Below are positions 52,197 to 62,456 of a stretch of DNA of 64,000 nt, one piece after another. Below the pieces are notes generated by a model that did no database searches, was not told the DNA's origin, and was given only the letters and a program-made list of their open reading frames with translations. The stretch is taken from contig NC_088202.1 of the NCBI RefSeq assembly GCF_037126465.1, positions 131,144,123 through 131,208,122 on the forward strand, read 5' to 3'. The stretch is from Ornithodoros turicata. Lineage: Eukaryota > Arthropoda > Arachnida > Ixodida > Argasidae. The translations under genes and the position numbers were made by a program. Numbering within the stretch: the stretch's first letter is position 1; every line of letters begins with the position of its first letter.

Positions 52197-52700
52197 CTAA
52201 ATCAGAGCGTTGCGGAGGATGGAGTACATTTTATGAAACAAACAAAGACGCGCTACACTGCGACGAGGCGAGAGATAAGAGAGGGTGAGGATGGATTTCA
52301 TCGAGGCGACGCTGGCTGTACGATCGTGGTTGCCGAGTATGAAGCGTGCTAAACGGTCCTCTATGCCTTCAACCTGAGTAATGAGTGACTCCTGTCCCAG
52401 GTCGTACGCGTCAGCATACTCTAGTTTGGGAAGCACTGTTCGGTACAGCGTTAATTTTGGTCACAGGAACTAGCAAGAAATTACGTCGAACGTACCCTTT
52501 AAAGTCCGTGAAGTGGCGTTAGTAATGCATTCAATGTGTGGGTTCTGGGAAGGTCTATAAGATATGTAAATATCGAGGTGCTTATATGTTGTGACACGTT
52601 CAAGTGCAGTGATCTTGATCAAATATGAGGGACATCTGTCGTTGCTGCGGCGTATTCTCATTTGTTTACATTTTATGAGATTGAAGTTTCATGTGACATG
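52197..52700 (-). pseudogene. LINE copy Z reverse-transcriptase C-terminal relic
   Basis: Two minus frames (52661-52470 and 52436-52197) contain MRIRRSNDRCPSYLIKI, ALERVTTYKHLDIYIS and LPKLEYADAYDLGQES followed by EDRLARFILGNHDRTASV. They are collinear with LERVSIYKHLGIFIS and VRPKLEYAASMWDP in copy Y. A frameshift or small deletion separates them. This is the region after the RT palm domain; catalytic residues are not included. Confidence 0.7.
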
Positions 52701-52735
52701 TTATGACCGGTTCTGTAGTGCCAGAATTAGTCTAG

Positions 52736-54959
52736 GGCTTTCACAAACAACACTTGCACTCAACTAGTAGTAATACACCTTGGAACTGCCATGGTGGCTC
52801 AGTAAAAACAGTAGGTCTGGCCGAATCATTTGCGTTCTTTCGCTGTGCGCATAGCGGCTTTGCAAATGAGAAGATTCGAGCTTCTTCAAGTCATGCAGGC
52901 TACTTATATATTCCTCTGACTGACATCAGGATGATTGAAGGGGCGATAAGGGTGTTACGGGGTTTACCTAAAATGGCGATGATTGTGAGAACCTGCCTTT
53001 CCCGTCAATGACGTGCCGACAATGGACACACCTGGGACGAGACAAACCATCTTATCACCATACTGTGAATGTCCTCCTCACTCCTACTTTCTCTGCAGGG
53101 ACAAACATAACGCAGGTCAGGCTAGAACTATGCCTTTGTGATAACCATTGTTGGCGTCGGATGCACTAATTGATCCTTCGCCTTCTATATCACCTGCTCT
53201 GTCCCATTCCTTTATCTATAGAGTATCTCCCCTGACGACGAAACTCTCCAATCATCATCGAAAAGTGGTTGTTGTTGTTTTAGACGTCTATAGCTTTGAT
53301 TGCCTTTTTGTGTATTTTTGTAACATATTTATATAATCTAATTTTATATCAGTATCTACGCTGTCCATGCAGTGATTCCCACGAGTGTTTAGTGATCGTG
53401 TCAAACATGTCGTGTCAAAGGTGTCGTTTCAGTTTTTTTTATTGTTTCGTCAAGCTGGTCTCCTAATCATCTCAAGTTCTTTGGAATATAAGCCACGCGA
53501 GGTTCGCCTACGCTCCATTGTCAGAAGACCACATGCGCTCACATAATTACGTTATCTGTCGTGCGAGTACAGCAAACACATCCCAGCGAAAGAACAAACA
53601 CCGAAGCAGAGAGGCCCTCAATAAACACTCCATGCACTTCGCCTCCCCGTGTTCTGACTAAAACTACCTCAGAGCTCATTCAGTAACCAAGTCACCAAAC
53701 CGTGGAACAACGTCCACCCGTTGGAACAACGCGATACAGGAACAAAGCTGCGCAAGCGTTGTACTAAAAAAGAACATTTGCTAGATTGTCATGCTTTCGG
53801 CCATGAAATAGTTTCTGCGCCTATTTCATCCGCTAAACAAGCCCAACGCCGCAGACAGGATCGGTCATGTAGAGTTGTGGCTCGACGGAACGCAGGCAGC
53901 TGAAATACGCGTGCAGAGGAAAGCGACCGTTAATTGGGCTTCCGTAGTGCAGAGAAGGGCCTAAGAATGGTACTTTTAATGGTCGGCCGATGGCGTGCCC
54001 GTCTGTATTTTCGCACTCTCGCGTGGGTGGTGCTAGAGCTAATTTGCAACTCTCATTAAGGTTCGTGAGACATACGACGGTACGCAAATCCGCCTCTGCC
54101 GTGAAGGGTAATACCATATTTACTGTCCCGTTTTGGTGGACCTCATTAGGAGTCTGCAATGACGTGATTATCTTCTGCACTCTCGTGCTTAGTGTCTTAT
54201 ATCTTATCTTTTTCTTTCTTTTGATTTTTCCCGGCAGAAACCAGGGGAAGGGATCACGACAAGTGCCGTGAGACGGAGACGTTTTCGCTGCAACTTCGGG
54301 GGCGTTGACTCCGTTATCCTACTTGTGGTCACGTAGTATCTGCAACACTATTATAAGGCACGGCAAACTCTGTGGATTCCGCTAATGCAGAAGAGGTTAC
54401 GCAGAGAAGGGAAAATAATCTTTGGTTGGTGGCAGCCGGCAAGAATAGGGCTCTCCGGGGGAAAAAATAATGGGTCTGTGTGCACGAACGTTGAAGAAAT
54501 TCCCCGCTGCCGTCTCCGGTAGGTTTGCTAGAAACTTCTGTGGTGAGCTAGTTCATCGTAACAGTTTCTAGCACATCATATACCAGTGCTCTACGAAAGA
54601 GCACCGTTGAGGACAGTAGAATTGTGCTGGAGGCAATAGCAAAGCTACTGAAGACACCGTTGAGGAATTTCCTCAACGTTCCAAGCGGGGTGAGAAGTTT
54701 GTAGCACTTTCTTGTGAAGCGTGATACACGACAAGAGACAGAACACGAAATAGATAGGACAGGACTCAAAACCAGCGGCAAGGTGACAGATACACAAGGA
54801 GGAAACTAGAGAAATTACACAAAGGCGACTCTGTTGTTCAGTTTCAGCCTTCATGTCACCTGAATACGCTGCAGGAGTCCGATTACGGAAGCAGGCTTTA
54901 CGTACTTCCAGCTTCCCTCTTGGTTCTTCTATTCGGGTTGGGCCTTCCGTGCAAAGGTT
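52736..54959. other. No recognised gene
   Basis: The 115-codon minus frame at 53833-54180 has no recognisable motif. A GCTCTACGAAAGAGC hairpin lies near 54589-54603. Nothing else was seen. Confidence 0.4.
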
Positions 54960-56170
54960 GTTGTCGGTTACATTCGCCCCTCCCCAAGCAGGCCTCTATA
55001 ATTCCTTAGGCGGTCAATGGCAGTACTCAAGGTGGAAGCAGGGCAGCTTTCTGCAATCTGACGAAGGGGATGGGAAGGGTGGGTCAGAGAGCGGGCGTAT
55101 ACGCCCAGGGTGGTTGACTCCCATAGAGTGGGAATAGGGTGTTCTCTAGCTTCTGCGAGGACGGAGTAGGTCTCCATTGTCCGAGGGACCCCTCTGTAGA
55201 CACGGAGGCTGCGGGCTTGAAGGTTGAGAAGCTCTCCGTCTTAGGTAGGGCTGATTCCATGGATGATATGGAGGCTGTACCGTAGAGTGCCCAAGAGAAA
55301 AGCCGTATGGACTCGGTTGAGGTCGCGGCAGGAGGGGCCCCAGGACGCACCTGCGACACGCTTAAGGACGTCAACCAGGCTTGAAGCTTTGGCAACAAGT
55401 GTCTTGACGTGAGGAGACCATGTCAAGCCTCGGTCAGCGGTAAAACTGAAGTAATGGCAGGTTGAGACAAATGTGATGGGCGATCCAGCAAGGGATAGTG
55501 GGCACTTGTGAAATGACTTCCGTGAAAAGGTCATGGCTGCAGTCTTTGCAGGTGAGACCGTTAGGCCTCGGTCGTGAGATAATGACATATTGTGTCCAAG
55601 GAGTCTTGCAGACAACGTTGGATTGCATCACAACGAAGAGCAGATGTCCAAATACAAATATCGTCCGCATAAAGTGTAACGTGAGTGTGATTTGACAGCT
55701 GTGCTGGCAGGGAGGCCATGACGATATTAAACAATAGGGGGCTGAGTACGCTGCCCTGCGGTACTTTGGACGTGGTGCGAACAAAAAGAGAACGGTCTGT
55801 GAGGAAGTCTCGGAGCCATGGCGGGAAAACAACTCCTACGTCGGCATCTTGGAATGCTCGCAAAATGGCGTTATGTTGTACACTGTCATGCGCCTTCTTA
55901 ACGTCTAGAAAAACAGCGGCCACAGCGGCAGACAGGAAGCCATCCGCACGAGCCTGTTGCACTTCACTGACGAGGGTAAGGACACTATCATTGTTGCCGG
56001 GAAAAGGCCGGTACTCTCTAGGTACCAGCTGAGCCTGTTGAAGACCATTCGTTCTATGGTTTTCCCCCACACAGCTGTTAAGGGCTATCGGGCGGAAGGA
56101 GTCCAGGTGGTGATTGGCCGGGTTTGAGCAGGGGGACTACCATTGCGGCTTTCCATTCCTCGGGAAATCG
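54960..56170 (-). pseudogene. RNase H-type LINE reverse-transcriptase relic
   Basis: Overlapping minus frames cover, in order, PEEWKAAMVVPLLKPG (near 56140), VFLDVKKAHDSVQHNA (motif A region), SKVPQGSVLSPLLFNIVMAS, YADDICIWTSALRCDAIQ (catalytic YADD), GLTVSPAKTAAMTFSRKS and RSLTHPSHPLRQIAESCPAS. Every block is close to the family at 60111-62195, but frames shift several times and the stop-free runs are short. The RNase H part is missing: similarity ends near 54990. It is an older copy and shows the RT portion that the 60111 copy has lost to 5' truncation. Confidence 0.8.
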
Positions 56171-57225
56171 CCCTTGCCACACACACACAAGCAGTGCATC
56201 GTGCTCATTCTCAATGCCAAATCAACAAAGTCTGCCTTACCTCCTTTTATTGTGACATGCAAAACAGCAGATACTTAAAGCATGCTACATGTTGTCTTGA
56301 TGATGATGATGATGATTGAAAGAAAAAATGGGGATTGTAGCCTACATCACGGCCGGCTACCCCACGGGGGCGGCCACCCCAGATCACCTAAGGAAAGGAA
56401 TGCCAGACACATCCACCCACACCCACTGGAGATGTCGCGAAGCTGCGACGAACGCCACAGACAGGGTCATAGCCCGTCTACATGTTCTCTTGTTTTTACT
56501 GGAACGCAAGGTTTCTCGCATTCGGAACATAGTCTGCGCTCTCTCACCCAAATAGCAAATTAAAAAGAATCAGGAAAGGGGAAGAGAAGTGTGCCTTTTT
56601 AGGTCATTAACGAAATTTTGAGTCATCATTAATTAGCGGAAGGGTTATGTGCGGAAAATGAGGTACTCGCGAACATGCTGCAGTATTCTCTTCACGTAGT
56701 GGCGCTAATGAGGACTCTGTTGAACAGAGACTTTCATTGGGGTCATTCATGGGTGGGGCAGGTATGCGTGTCACGATATCATCCTTTTCATTATTGTAGG
56801 GAGACATAAACAGATAAATGGCGCAAAACAATGACATAAACGAAAATAGCCGTCTTGGAACCTAATCCAGTCGATAGTGACATTTACCGTGCAGTACAAG
56901 GTGATATTTATGACTCGTACAGGGTCACGAAAAAGAGACTGACGCTCTGGCGCTGACAATCTGACAAACTGACGCTGACAATCGCACACTATTTTCCTAG
57001 CAGCGAACCCCCACCCTAAAATATGTACAACAATTCTAATTACCTAATTAGCTCGGAGGTATCTGTTACTCATTAATTAGGTTCTGTAGTATACATCTAA
57101 AATTGAAGCGTGCTTCATAGCTCAGCACTACGATCATGCCGTTCGATGAAAAACTACGTTGATCTCAAAACGGCTCATTCATGCCAGAAGGTTTCGGTAC
57201 TAAGGGGAGAACGTATCCTTCTCGT
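56171..57225. other. No recognised gene
   Basis: A short (GAT)n run lies at about 56298-56315. The rest shows no family signature. Confidence 0.4.
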
Positions 57226-57234
57226 AAGGCATGA

Positions 57235-57488
57235 GGGGGGGGGGGGATATGTTTATTAAGAAAAAAAAAGGAAGGAAAGGTTAGCCAGGCAAAGAGCCGG
57301 CTTGCTATTCCGAAATAAAATGAAAAAAAGGGGAAGGGGAAAAAGAAAAGGAAGGAGAAAGAAAAAACTAAAAAGGAAGAAAAAAGAAAAAGGGGGAATC
57401 GAAACAAAGGAAGGAAAGAAAAAAGAAAAGCGGGGGAATGAAACAAAAAAAAGGAAGGAAAGGAAAGCAAAAAGAAACAAAAAGAAAC
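57235..57488 (-). mobile_element. Poly-C LINE 3' UTR insertion with 9-bp target duplication
   Basis: AAGGCATGA is present at 57226-57234 and again at 57489-57497. Between them, on the minus strand, lie a C/T-rich UTR, CGGAATAGCAAGCCGGC, CCTGGCTAACC, TTAATAAACATA and a poly-C tail (57235-57246). Only the 3' UTR was inserted, an extreme 5' truncation. The long pyrimidine-rich 'ORFs' across it are artefacts. Confidence 0.85.
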
Positions 57489-57497
57489 AAGGCATGA

Positions 57498-58249
57498 ATC
57501 GCATAATTAACCTTCGCAGAACAGCTACACCGTTAACTGTCATAAAACGGGAAGTTCAGGCTATTCCCAGAATAGAATCTCATTGCTGTTTTTCTTTTAT
57601 TTTTTTTTATTTTTTTTTTTTTTTGCTTTCGGAATTGTCTAGGGAGGGACCTGATTTTTTATACAGAGAGGTCCGTCGGACACACACCGCTATCAACATC
57701 CTGGTCTCCGCCGGACCGGTCATGACATTTGTGCTCTCAGTTCCTCCGAGTGGGTGCCTAACTTGATACAGGGTGATGACAGGAACCTAACTTAATAAGA
57801 ACTTAGCAAGCACATTCAAATAGTATCGGCTGTACAAGAAGTAAAACTGCCCCAGGGTGCGCTGCGGGTGCGGCGGGTTCGATGACTCTGGGATATTTTA
57901 GGGAGGTTAGTTCAAGGTAGGGCGTGTAGTTTTGCACCCGGATCACTGGGGTTCTAAGAATTATAGTAACAGCGTTCAAAGACTAAATATTGCATACAAG
58001 TGAAAGAGGGTCATATGCCAAATCTTGTAAGAATTATAAAATGGTGTGGTCTACAACCTTTATATGCATTTGTTCGAACGGATGCTGAAAAGTTATCGGC
58101 CCGACAACGAACTACGCGGCCTAGAGTCAAAACCTCTATTACAATCGGACATATTCATCTCGACGTCCAACTCACTTGGCACATCGTCCCCGAAGCTTCT
58201 TTAACCCTCGAGAAAAGAAATCCGAAACATGTTTCGGCTGCTCCTCTCA
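57498..58249. other. No recognised gene; T-rich tract
   Basis: A T-rich run lies at 57592-57625. No coding relic was recognised in the rest. Confidence 0.45.
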
Positions 58250-58984
58250 TCTCCTAGTACTCCAAGAATCTCTTTCCTTTCAACCCTTCTTTTAGGTTTG
58301 CAATAAATAAATAAATTGTCCGATGGGGCGAGATCCGGCGAGTACGACGGATGTTCGATGCATTCAAATCAAAAACTCCTTCAGAACCTGCATTGTCTTG
58401 CCTAATTTCTGAGCCGGTGCATCGTCCTGCAAACGGAGAACGCCTTTCTGAAGCTTCCCTCGCCGTTTTCCTTACAAAGCCCCCTATTATCTGACAGAGC
58501 AAGCTGCAGTAGCATGCTGCATTAATTGTTTCACCCTTCTTGAAATTAGTCATCGAAACACCTTCCTTGTCCGTGAAAACCGTGGCCATGACCTTAGGCG
58601 CAGATCGTTGAGTGTTGATTTCTTCGGCCTCGGACAACCCGTGTGCAGCCATTCCATAAACTCTTATGTTCGCAAGAGTCGCTCAAGAAATGTGTAACTG
58701 GAAACGTCAAAATGTTGCAAAAACAATTCGGTGGAGGCATCCATTTCACATCAGCATTTACACATTTCAGGCACCAACTTGGTTTGCTGACCCCTTTCGC
58801 ATTCCAAACTCTTCATGAATTATAAACCCCATGCGTTCTCTGGATATGCCGTGGATATGTCTCCAGATCCACGATTGTTTTAGCCAAGATCTACCAAAAT
58901 GAGGTCATAAGCGCAATTAAGAATTTAGGGTGTTGACATGTTGGAGATCTCCCTGATCTTTCCCATGCTAAAAGCTGGCACACT
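58250..58984 (-). pseudogene. Mariner transposase relic
   Basis: Read across three frames on the minus strand, the order is FGMRKGSANQV, ELFLQHFDVSSYTFLERLL, MEWLHTGCPRPKKST, QRSAPKVMATVFTDKEGV with KKGETINAACYCSLL, LQDDAPAQK, and EHPSYSPDLAPSDNLF followed by LKEGLKGKRF. These are the hallmark blocks of mariner-family DDE transposases: WxHTGxPxPKK, SAxKVMxxVFxD, and the SPDLAPSDxxLF motif. At least three frameshifts and several stops are present. The N-terminal DNA-binding part is missing where LINE copy Y abuts. It would have catalysed cut-and-paste at TA sites. No inverted termini were identified. Confidence 0.85.
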
Positions 58985-60110
58985 ATTTATTTATTTATGA
59001 TACCCTCAGGGCTTATTAGCATTAGAGAGGGGAGGGGCGTAGTAAGTTCAAAGGATGCATACAGAAGACACAAAACAATGAAAAATTAGATAAAAAGAAA
59101 AAAAATCACTATGTGGCGTTCAGATGATCACAAAGAGCATTCTTAAATAATGAAGGGGCAGTAATGGATGAAATAGAGCCGGGAAGGGGGTTCCACTCGA
59201 GAGAGGTTTTGGGCAGAAATGACTGAAAGTATACGTTAGTAGTGCAAAAGGGAATGCCAACCTTCTCCGCATGGTCCAGCCGTGGAGAGATATGTGACGG
59301 ACGAGAAATTAAAGAGTGTCGGAGGATATCGTTATGATAAAAAATGTTGTGAAATAGACAAAGACGAGTGTAGAAGGAGGACCAAGATGGGACACGAACG
59401 CGTGGGGAGAAAAATAAAGTGGCATTCTGAAAACGTTCGAGGACGGGAACGGTCAACAACCGCTTTTGTCTCTGGCCTTGGCTAGGCACACTACAACGAG
59501 TAACACTGCGTCGGAAGGGAGAGATGAGATAGGTTGAGACCAGCTTTCATGCAGGTAACACTGGCTGTCCTGGCATAATTACCGAGAATGAACCGTGCTG
59601 CGCGGTTTTGTACACTTTCCACTTGAGCAATGAGTGTCGCCTGTCTCGGGTCCCACATAGAAGCAGCATATTCCAGCTTCGGACGCACGAGCGTTCGGTA
59701 TAACATGAGTTTTAGATTCAGTGGACCAATGCTGTAATTACGGCGGATGTACCCTAGAGTGCGTGTGGCGTTTTTGGTTATATACTCGATGTGTGGTTTC
59801 CAGGATCGATTAGAAGATATGAAAATGCCAAGATGTTTATATATAGAAACACGTTCCAATACAGTGTTATTAATCATGTATGTATGACAAGGTTCGTTGT
59901 TGCGGCATATTCTCATGTGCTTACACTTTCCGAGGTTTAGTTCTATGTGCCACGTGGAGCACCATGTTAGTAGCGTATCGAGGTATTTTTGTAATAAGTC
60001 AGAGTCAGAAGTGGTAGTTACTTTTCGATAGATAACACAATCGTCGGCGTAGAGACGAACAGAAGAGAAGGAGAGGTTAAGAATGTCGTTGATATAGATA
60101 AGAAAAAGTA
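58985..60110 (-). mobile_element. CR1/Jockey-group LINE copy Y, 5'-truncated
   Basis: On the minus strand an open RT part (60109-59491) is followed by a second frame (59489-59109), a short UTR and an (AAAT)n tail at 58985-59000. The 5' end is cut off exactly at the poly-C tail of the next LINE, at the LFLIYINDI block just before YADD. It ends next to the mariner relic. Confidence 0.8.
59491..60109 (-). pseudogene. LINE copy Y reverse transcriptase, palm to thumb
   Basis: An open frame runs from the truncation point: LFLIYINDILNLSFSS, LYADDCVIYRKV (catalytic YADD), LDTLLTWCSTWHIELNLGKC, LERVSIYKHLGIFISS, TLVRPKLEYAASMWDPRQ, FILGNYARTASV, ending near 59491. A frameshift at ~59490 leads to the second frame (59489-59109), which holds TSLEWNPLPGS near its end. 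The endonuclease, fingers and motif A are missing. The last ~50 residues before the conserved YTRLCLFHNIFY have no counterpart in copy Z, so one copy carries an indel of about 150-180 bases. Confidence 0.7.
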
Positions 60111-62195
60111 AGGGGGGGGGGATATGTTTAATAGTGAAAAGGAAAACGGAAATGTCAGCCAGGCTATTGCCAGCTTGCTATTCCGAGAGAGAAAAGAAAA
60201 AGGAACTGTGAAACAAAAGAAATAAAAGAAAGGAAAAGATGACAGAAAAACTGGCACGCAGTGCAGTGCAGCACAGGCACGAAGGAAAGTTCGAAGAACG
60301 TCCAGTCAGAGGGCAGACGCAAGGCCAGAGTCATTTAAGAAGCGGAGCAGGGCTGTGGTGATGGCCCACTGAGTAGGCCGAGGGACGGGACCGAGGAGGG
60401 TGGCCATGGACAGTGTGTTGTAGCCCAGCTGTATTAGACGGCGATGGAGGGCTTGCCGTTGCGGGATGTGCTGCTGGCAGTGCAGAAGACAATGAGCAAT
60501 GTCGCCCACCTCGCCACAGCTGGAACACAAGGGGGAGCTGGATTGGCCCATTTTGTACAGGAGCAATGGGGTGCGGGCAACGTTGAGACGGAGGCGGTGC
60601 AGCAATGATTCGTCCTGACGACTGCAGCGACACGCAATGAAAAAGCTAACCGAGGGGTCGATGGACTGCACGTGACTGTTGTAGGCGACGGCTTGTGATC
60701 TAAATGCTTGGGTACGGGTTGCACACCGGCGGCGAATAGCTAAATGGCAAGCCGAAAGTGTAAGTGGTAGACGTGCAGTGGCAGGGGTAACAGCTGCGGC
60801 GGCTCGTCTAGCAGCCGCGTCTGCGCGTGTGTTACCGGTCAGGCCCACATGACCGGGCACCCACTGAAGGGACAAAGCATGACCATTGGCACGGAGTCCG
60901 TTATACCTCTGAATGATCAAGCTGGGTATACCCTGTATGAGGTTGGAGCGGGCCGACATCAAGCGGAGGAGAGACGCCTTGCTGTCTGTGAGGACGACCC
61001 ATTTCCCAGGTGGCAAGTCAGTTATATATTCTAGGGCAGTAAGAATGGCGAACAGTTCAGCCTCGGTGGACGACATGGGGTAGGGCAGTTTGTAGACCTG
61101 TTCATGGTCTGTATCGGCAACGTAAAAGGCCACGCCCGCTGCGTCAGGCATTACGGAAGCATCGGTGAAGATTTGTCGGCAATGGGGATGGGTAGAGGTG
61201 AGATGGGCCAAAGCGAGTTGTTGGGCTACCACAGGGCTGATTGCCTGTTTTCGGGGAAAGTCTGGTATAGTGGCGTGAATGGGAGGCCGTTTTAAGGTCC
61301 ACATTGCTGGCGCAAAGGTAGTGGCAGGTGTCGAGGACGGGAGACAGTCTCGTAAGCGGGCAACTGCTTTGGCAAAAGCGGATGCAGGGCAGCTCACAGC
61401 AATGCGGCGAAGAGGATGAGAGGGTTGCGTCAGGCAGCGGGCGTAGACGCGAAGGGTGGCTGAGTCCCGCAGAATGGGTATAGGGTGCTCATGAGCTTCG
61501 GCGAGTACGGAATATGTCTCCGTTGTTCGAGGGACACCAAGGCAAACACGGAGACTGCGGGCTTGGAGGTTCAGGAGCTCCTGCTCTCGTGTGCAGCTGA
61601 GGTCATGAAGGATCGGGAGGCTGTATCGCAGTGTGCCCAAAACAAGAGCCGTATGAACTCGGTGGAGGTCCTGGCAACACGGGCCCCAGGACGCACATGC
61701 GATACGTTTGAGGACATTGACCTGGCTGGAGGCTTTCGTGGCAAGCGCCTTCACGTGAGATGACCATGTGAGGCCTTGGTCGATTGTGAAGCCCAGATAA
61801 CGGCAGGTTTTCACAAAGGTTAAGGGCGAACCGTCGATGAAGAGTGGGTATTTGTGGAACGATCTCCGCGAAAAGGCCATGGCGACAGTTTTGGCGGGTG
61901 AGATGGCTAGGCCGCGGTCGGCAAGATAGTTGGAGATTGTGTTCAAGGAGCGTTGTAGACGGCGTTGAATCACATCACGACGAAGAGCAGAGGTCCAAAT
62001 ACAAATGTCATCTGCATAGATTGTGATGTGGGTGTGGCTGGGCAGCTGTGCAGGGAGGGAGGCCATAATGATGTTGAACAGGAGGGGGCTGAGTACGCTT
62101 CCCTGCGGGACGCCTCGGTGAACGGGATACAAGGTGGTATCTCCGTCAGCAGTGCGGACAAAGAGGCAGCGGCCTGTGAGGAAGTCCCGGATCCA
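60111..62195 (-). mobile_element. Poly-C-tailed RNase H-type LINE, 5'-truncated
   Basis: From the RT WIRDFLTGRC block (62195) the element runs through YADD, RNase H and a zinc-knuckle to a stop at 60306. The 3' UTR then ends CGGAATAGCAAGCTGGC, CCTGGCTGAC, ACTATTAAACATAT and a poly-C tail (60112-60121). The 5' junction abuts the microsatellite tail of LINE X. The long intact frame suggests a young insertion. It is the reference copy of the family also seen at 10150, 28005, 41781, 54960 and 57235. Confidence 0.9.
60306..62195 (-). CDS. LINE ORF2: reverse transcriptase end, RNase H, zinc-knuckle (5'-truncated)
   Basis: An uninterrupted frame of about 630 codons. Residue numbers count from the Met at 62264, but the first 23 residues are a translation of the neighbouring LINE tail and are not part of this protein. 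RT motif GVPQGSVLSPLLFN is at 51-64 and the catalytic YADD at 83-86. RNase H has FTDAS (Asp368), STEAEL (Glu403), LTDSKAS (Asp427) and PGHVGLTGNTRADAA (His472, Asn478, Asp482), so all the catalytic residues are present. A CCHC knuckle lies at 580-596 (CSSCGEVGDIAHCLLHC). RNase H after RT with a C-terminal knuckle is the architecture of I-group LINEs; R1/LOA or Outcast relatives are alternatives. The endonuclease and RT fingers are missing. Confidence 0.88.
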   Translation of the reverse strand, partial: WIRDFLTGRCLFVRTADGDTTLYPVHRGVPQGSVLSPLLFNIIMASLPAQLPSHTHITIYADDICIWTSALRRDVIQRRLQRSLNTISNYLADRGLAISPAKTVAMAFSRRSFHKYPLFIDGSPLTFVKTCRYLGFTIDQGLTWSSHVKALATKASSQVNVLKRIACASWGPCCQDLHRVHTALVLGTLRYSLPILHDLSCTREQELLNLQARSLRVCLGVPRTTETYSVLAEAHEHPIPILRDSATLRVYARCLTQPSHPLRRIAVSCPASAFAKAVARLRDCLPSSTPATTFAPAMWTLKRPPIHATIPDFPRKQAISPVVAQQLALAHLTSTHPHCRQIFTDASVMPDAAGVAFYVADTDHEQVYKLPYPMSSTEAELFAILTALEYITDLPPGKWVVLTDSKASLLRLMSARSNLIQGIPSLIIQRYNGLRANGHALSLQWVPGHVGLTGNTRADAAARRAAAAVTPATARLPLTLSACHLAIRRRCATRTQAFRSQAVAYNSHVQSIDPSVSFFIACRCSRQDESLLHRLRLNVARTPLLLYKMGQSSSPLCSSCGEVGDIAHCLLHCQQHIPQRQALHRRLIQLGYNTLSMATLLGPVPRPTQWAITTALLRFLNDSGLASAL

Positions 62196-62238
62196 TGATT
62201 TATTTATTTCATTTATTTCATTTATTTCATTTTTCATT
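62196..62238 (-). repeat. Microsatellite tail of LINE X
   Basis: Minus-strand (TGAAATAAA)n, about four units, follows CTGCGGAAATG. It is the 3' terminus of LINE X, not a simple poly-A. Confidence 0.8.
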
Positions 62239-62456
62239 TCCGCAGAAATGTGGGCCAGGTACAAAAGGCATAAAGCCTGACGAGGTACCTGGACCAGGAA
62301 ACAATAACAATAACAGAAATAACATGAATAACATGCAGTCGGTGATTATATAATTACTAGGATTGTATTCAACATAAAATTTCTGGTTATTTTAACTACA
62401 AGTCAAGACAAAACATAACAAGTACACATGACAACGTGCGGCGGGTTAATCTTATG

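Larger units (their letters stand above)
50937..52735 (-). mobile_element. CR1/Jockey-group LINE copy Z, interrupted
   Basis: The minus strand ends with TAATGCCTTCAGGCTC... and an (AAAT)n tail at 50939-50955, matching the end of copy Y at 58985-59035. The coding part at 52197-52700 matches the C-terminal RT region of copy Y. A ~917-bp element is inserted in the middle (51257-52173). Confidence 0.75.

Noticed and set aside
53833..54180. 115-codon minus frame as a gene
   Set aside because: No recognisable motif and no element context. It looks like a chance open frame.
57165..57543. Phe/Leu/Ser-rich minus-strand ORFs as membrane proteins
   Set aside because: They are translations of the pyrimidine-rich 3' UTR of a poly-C LINE. 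The same artefact occurs at 27940-28173 and 60018-60257.
62196..62264. MYLAHISAEMKNEINEINEIN as the native N-terminus of the 652-codon LINE protein
   Set aside because: These residues come from the microsatellite tail and 3' UTR of the adjacent LINE X. The LINE homology begins at WIRDFLTGRC.
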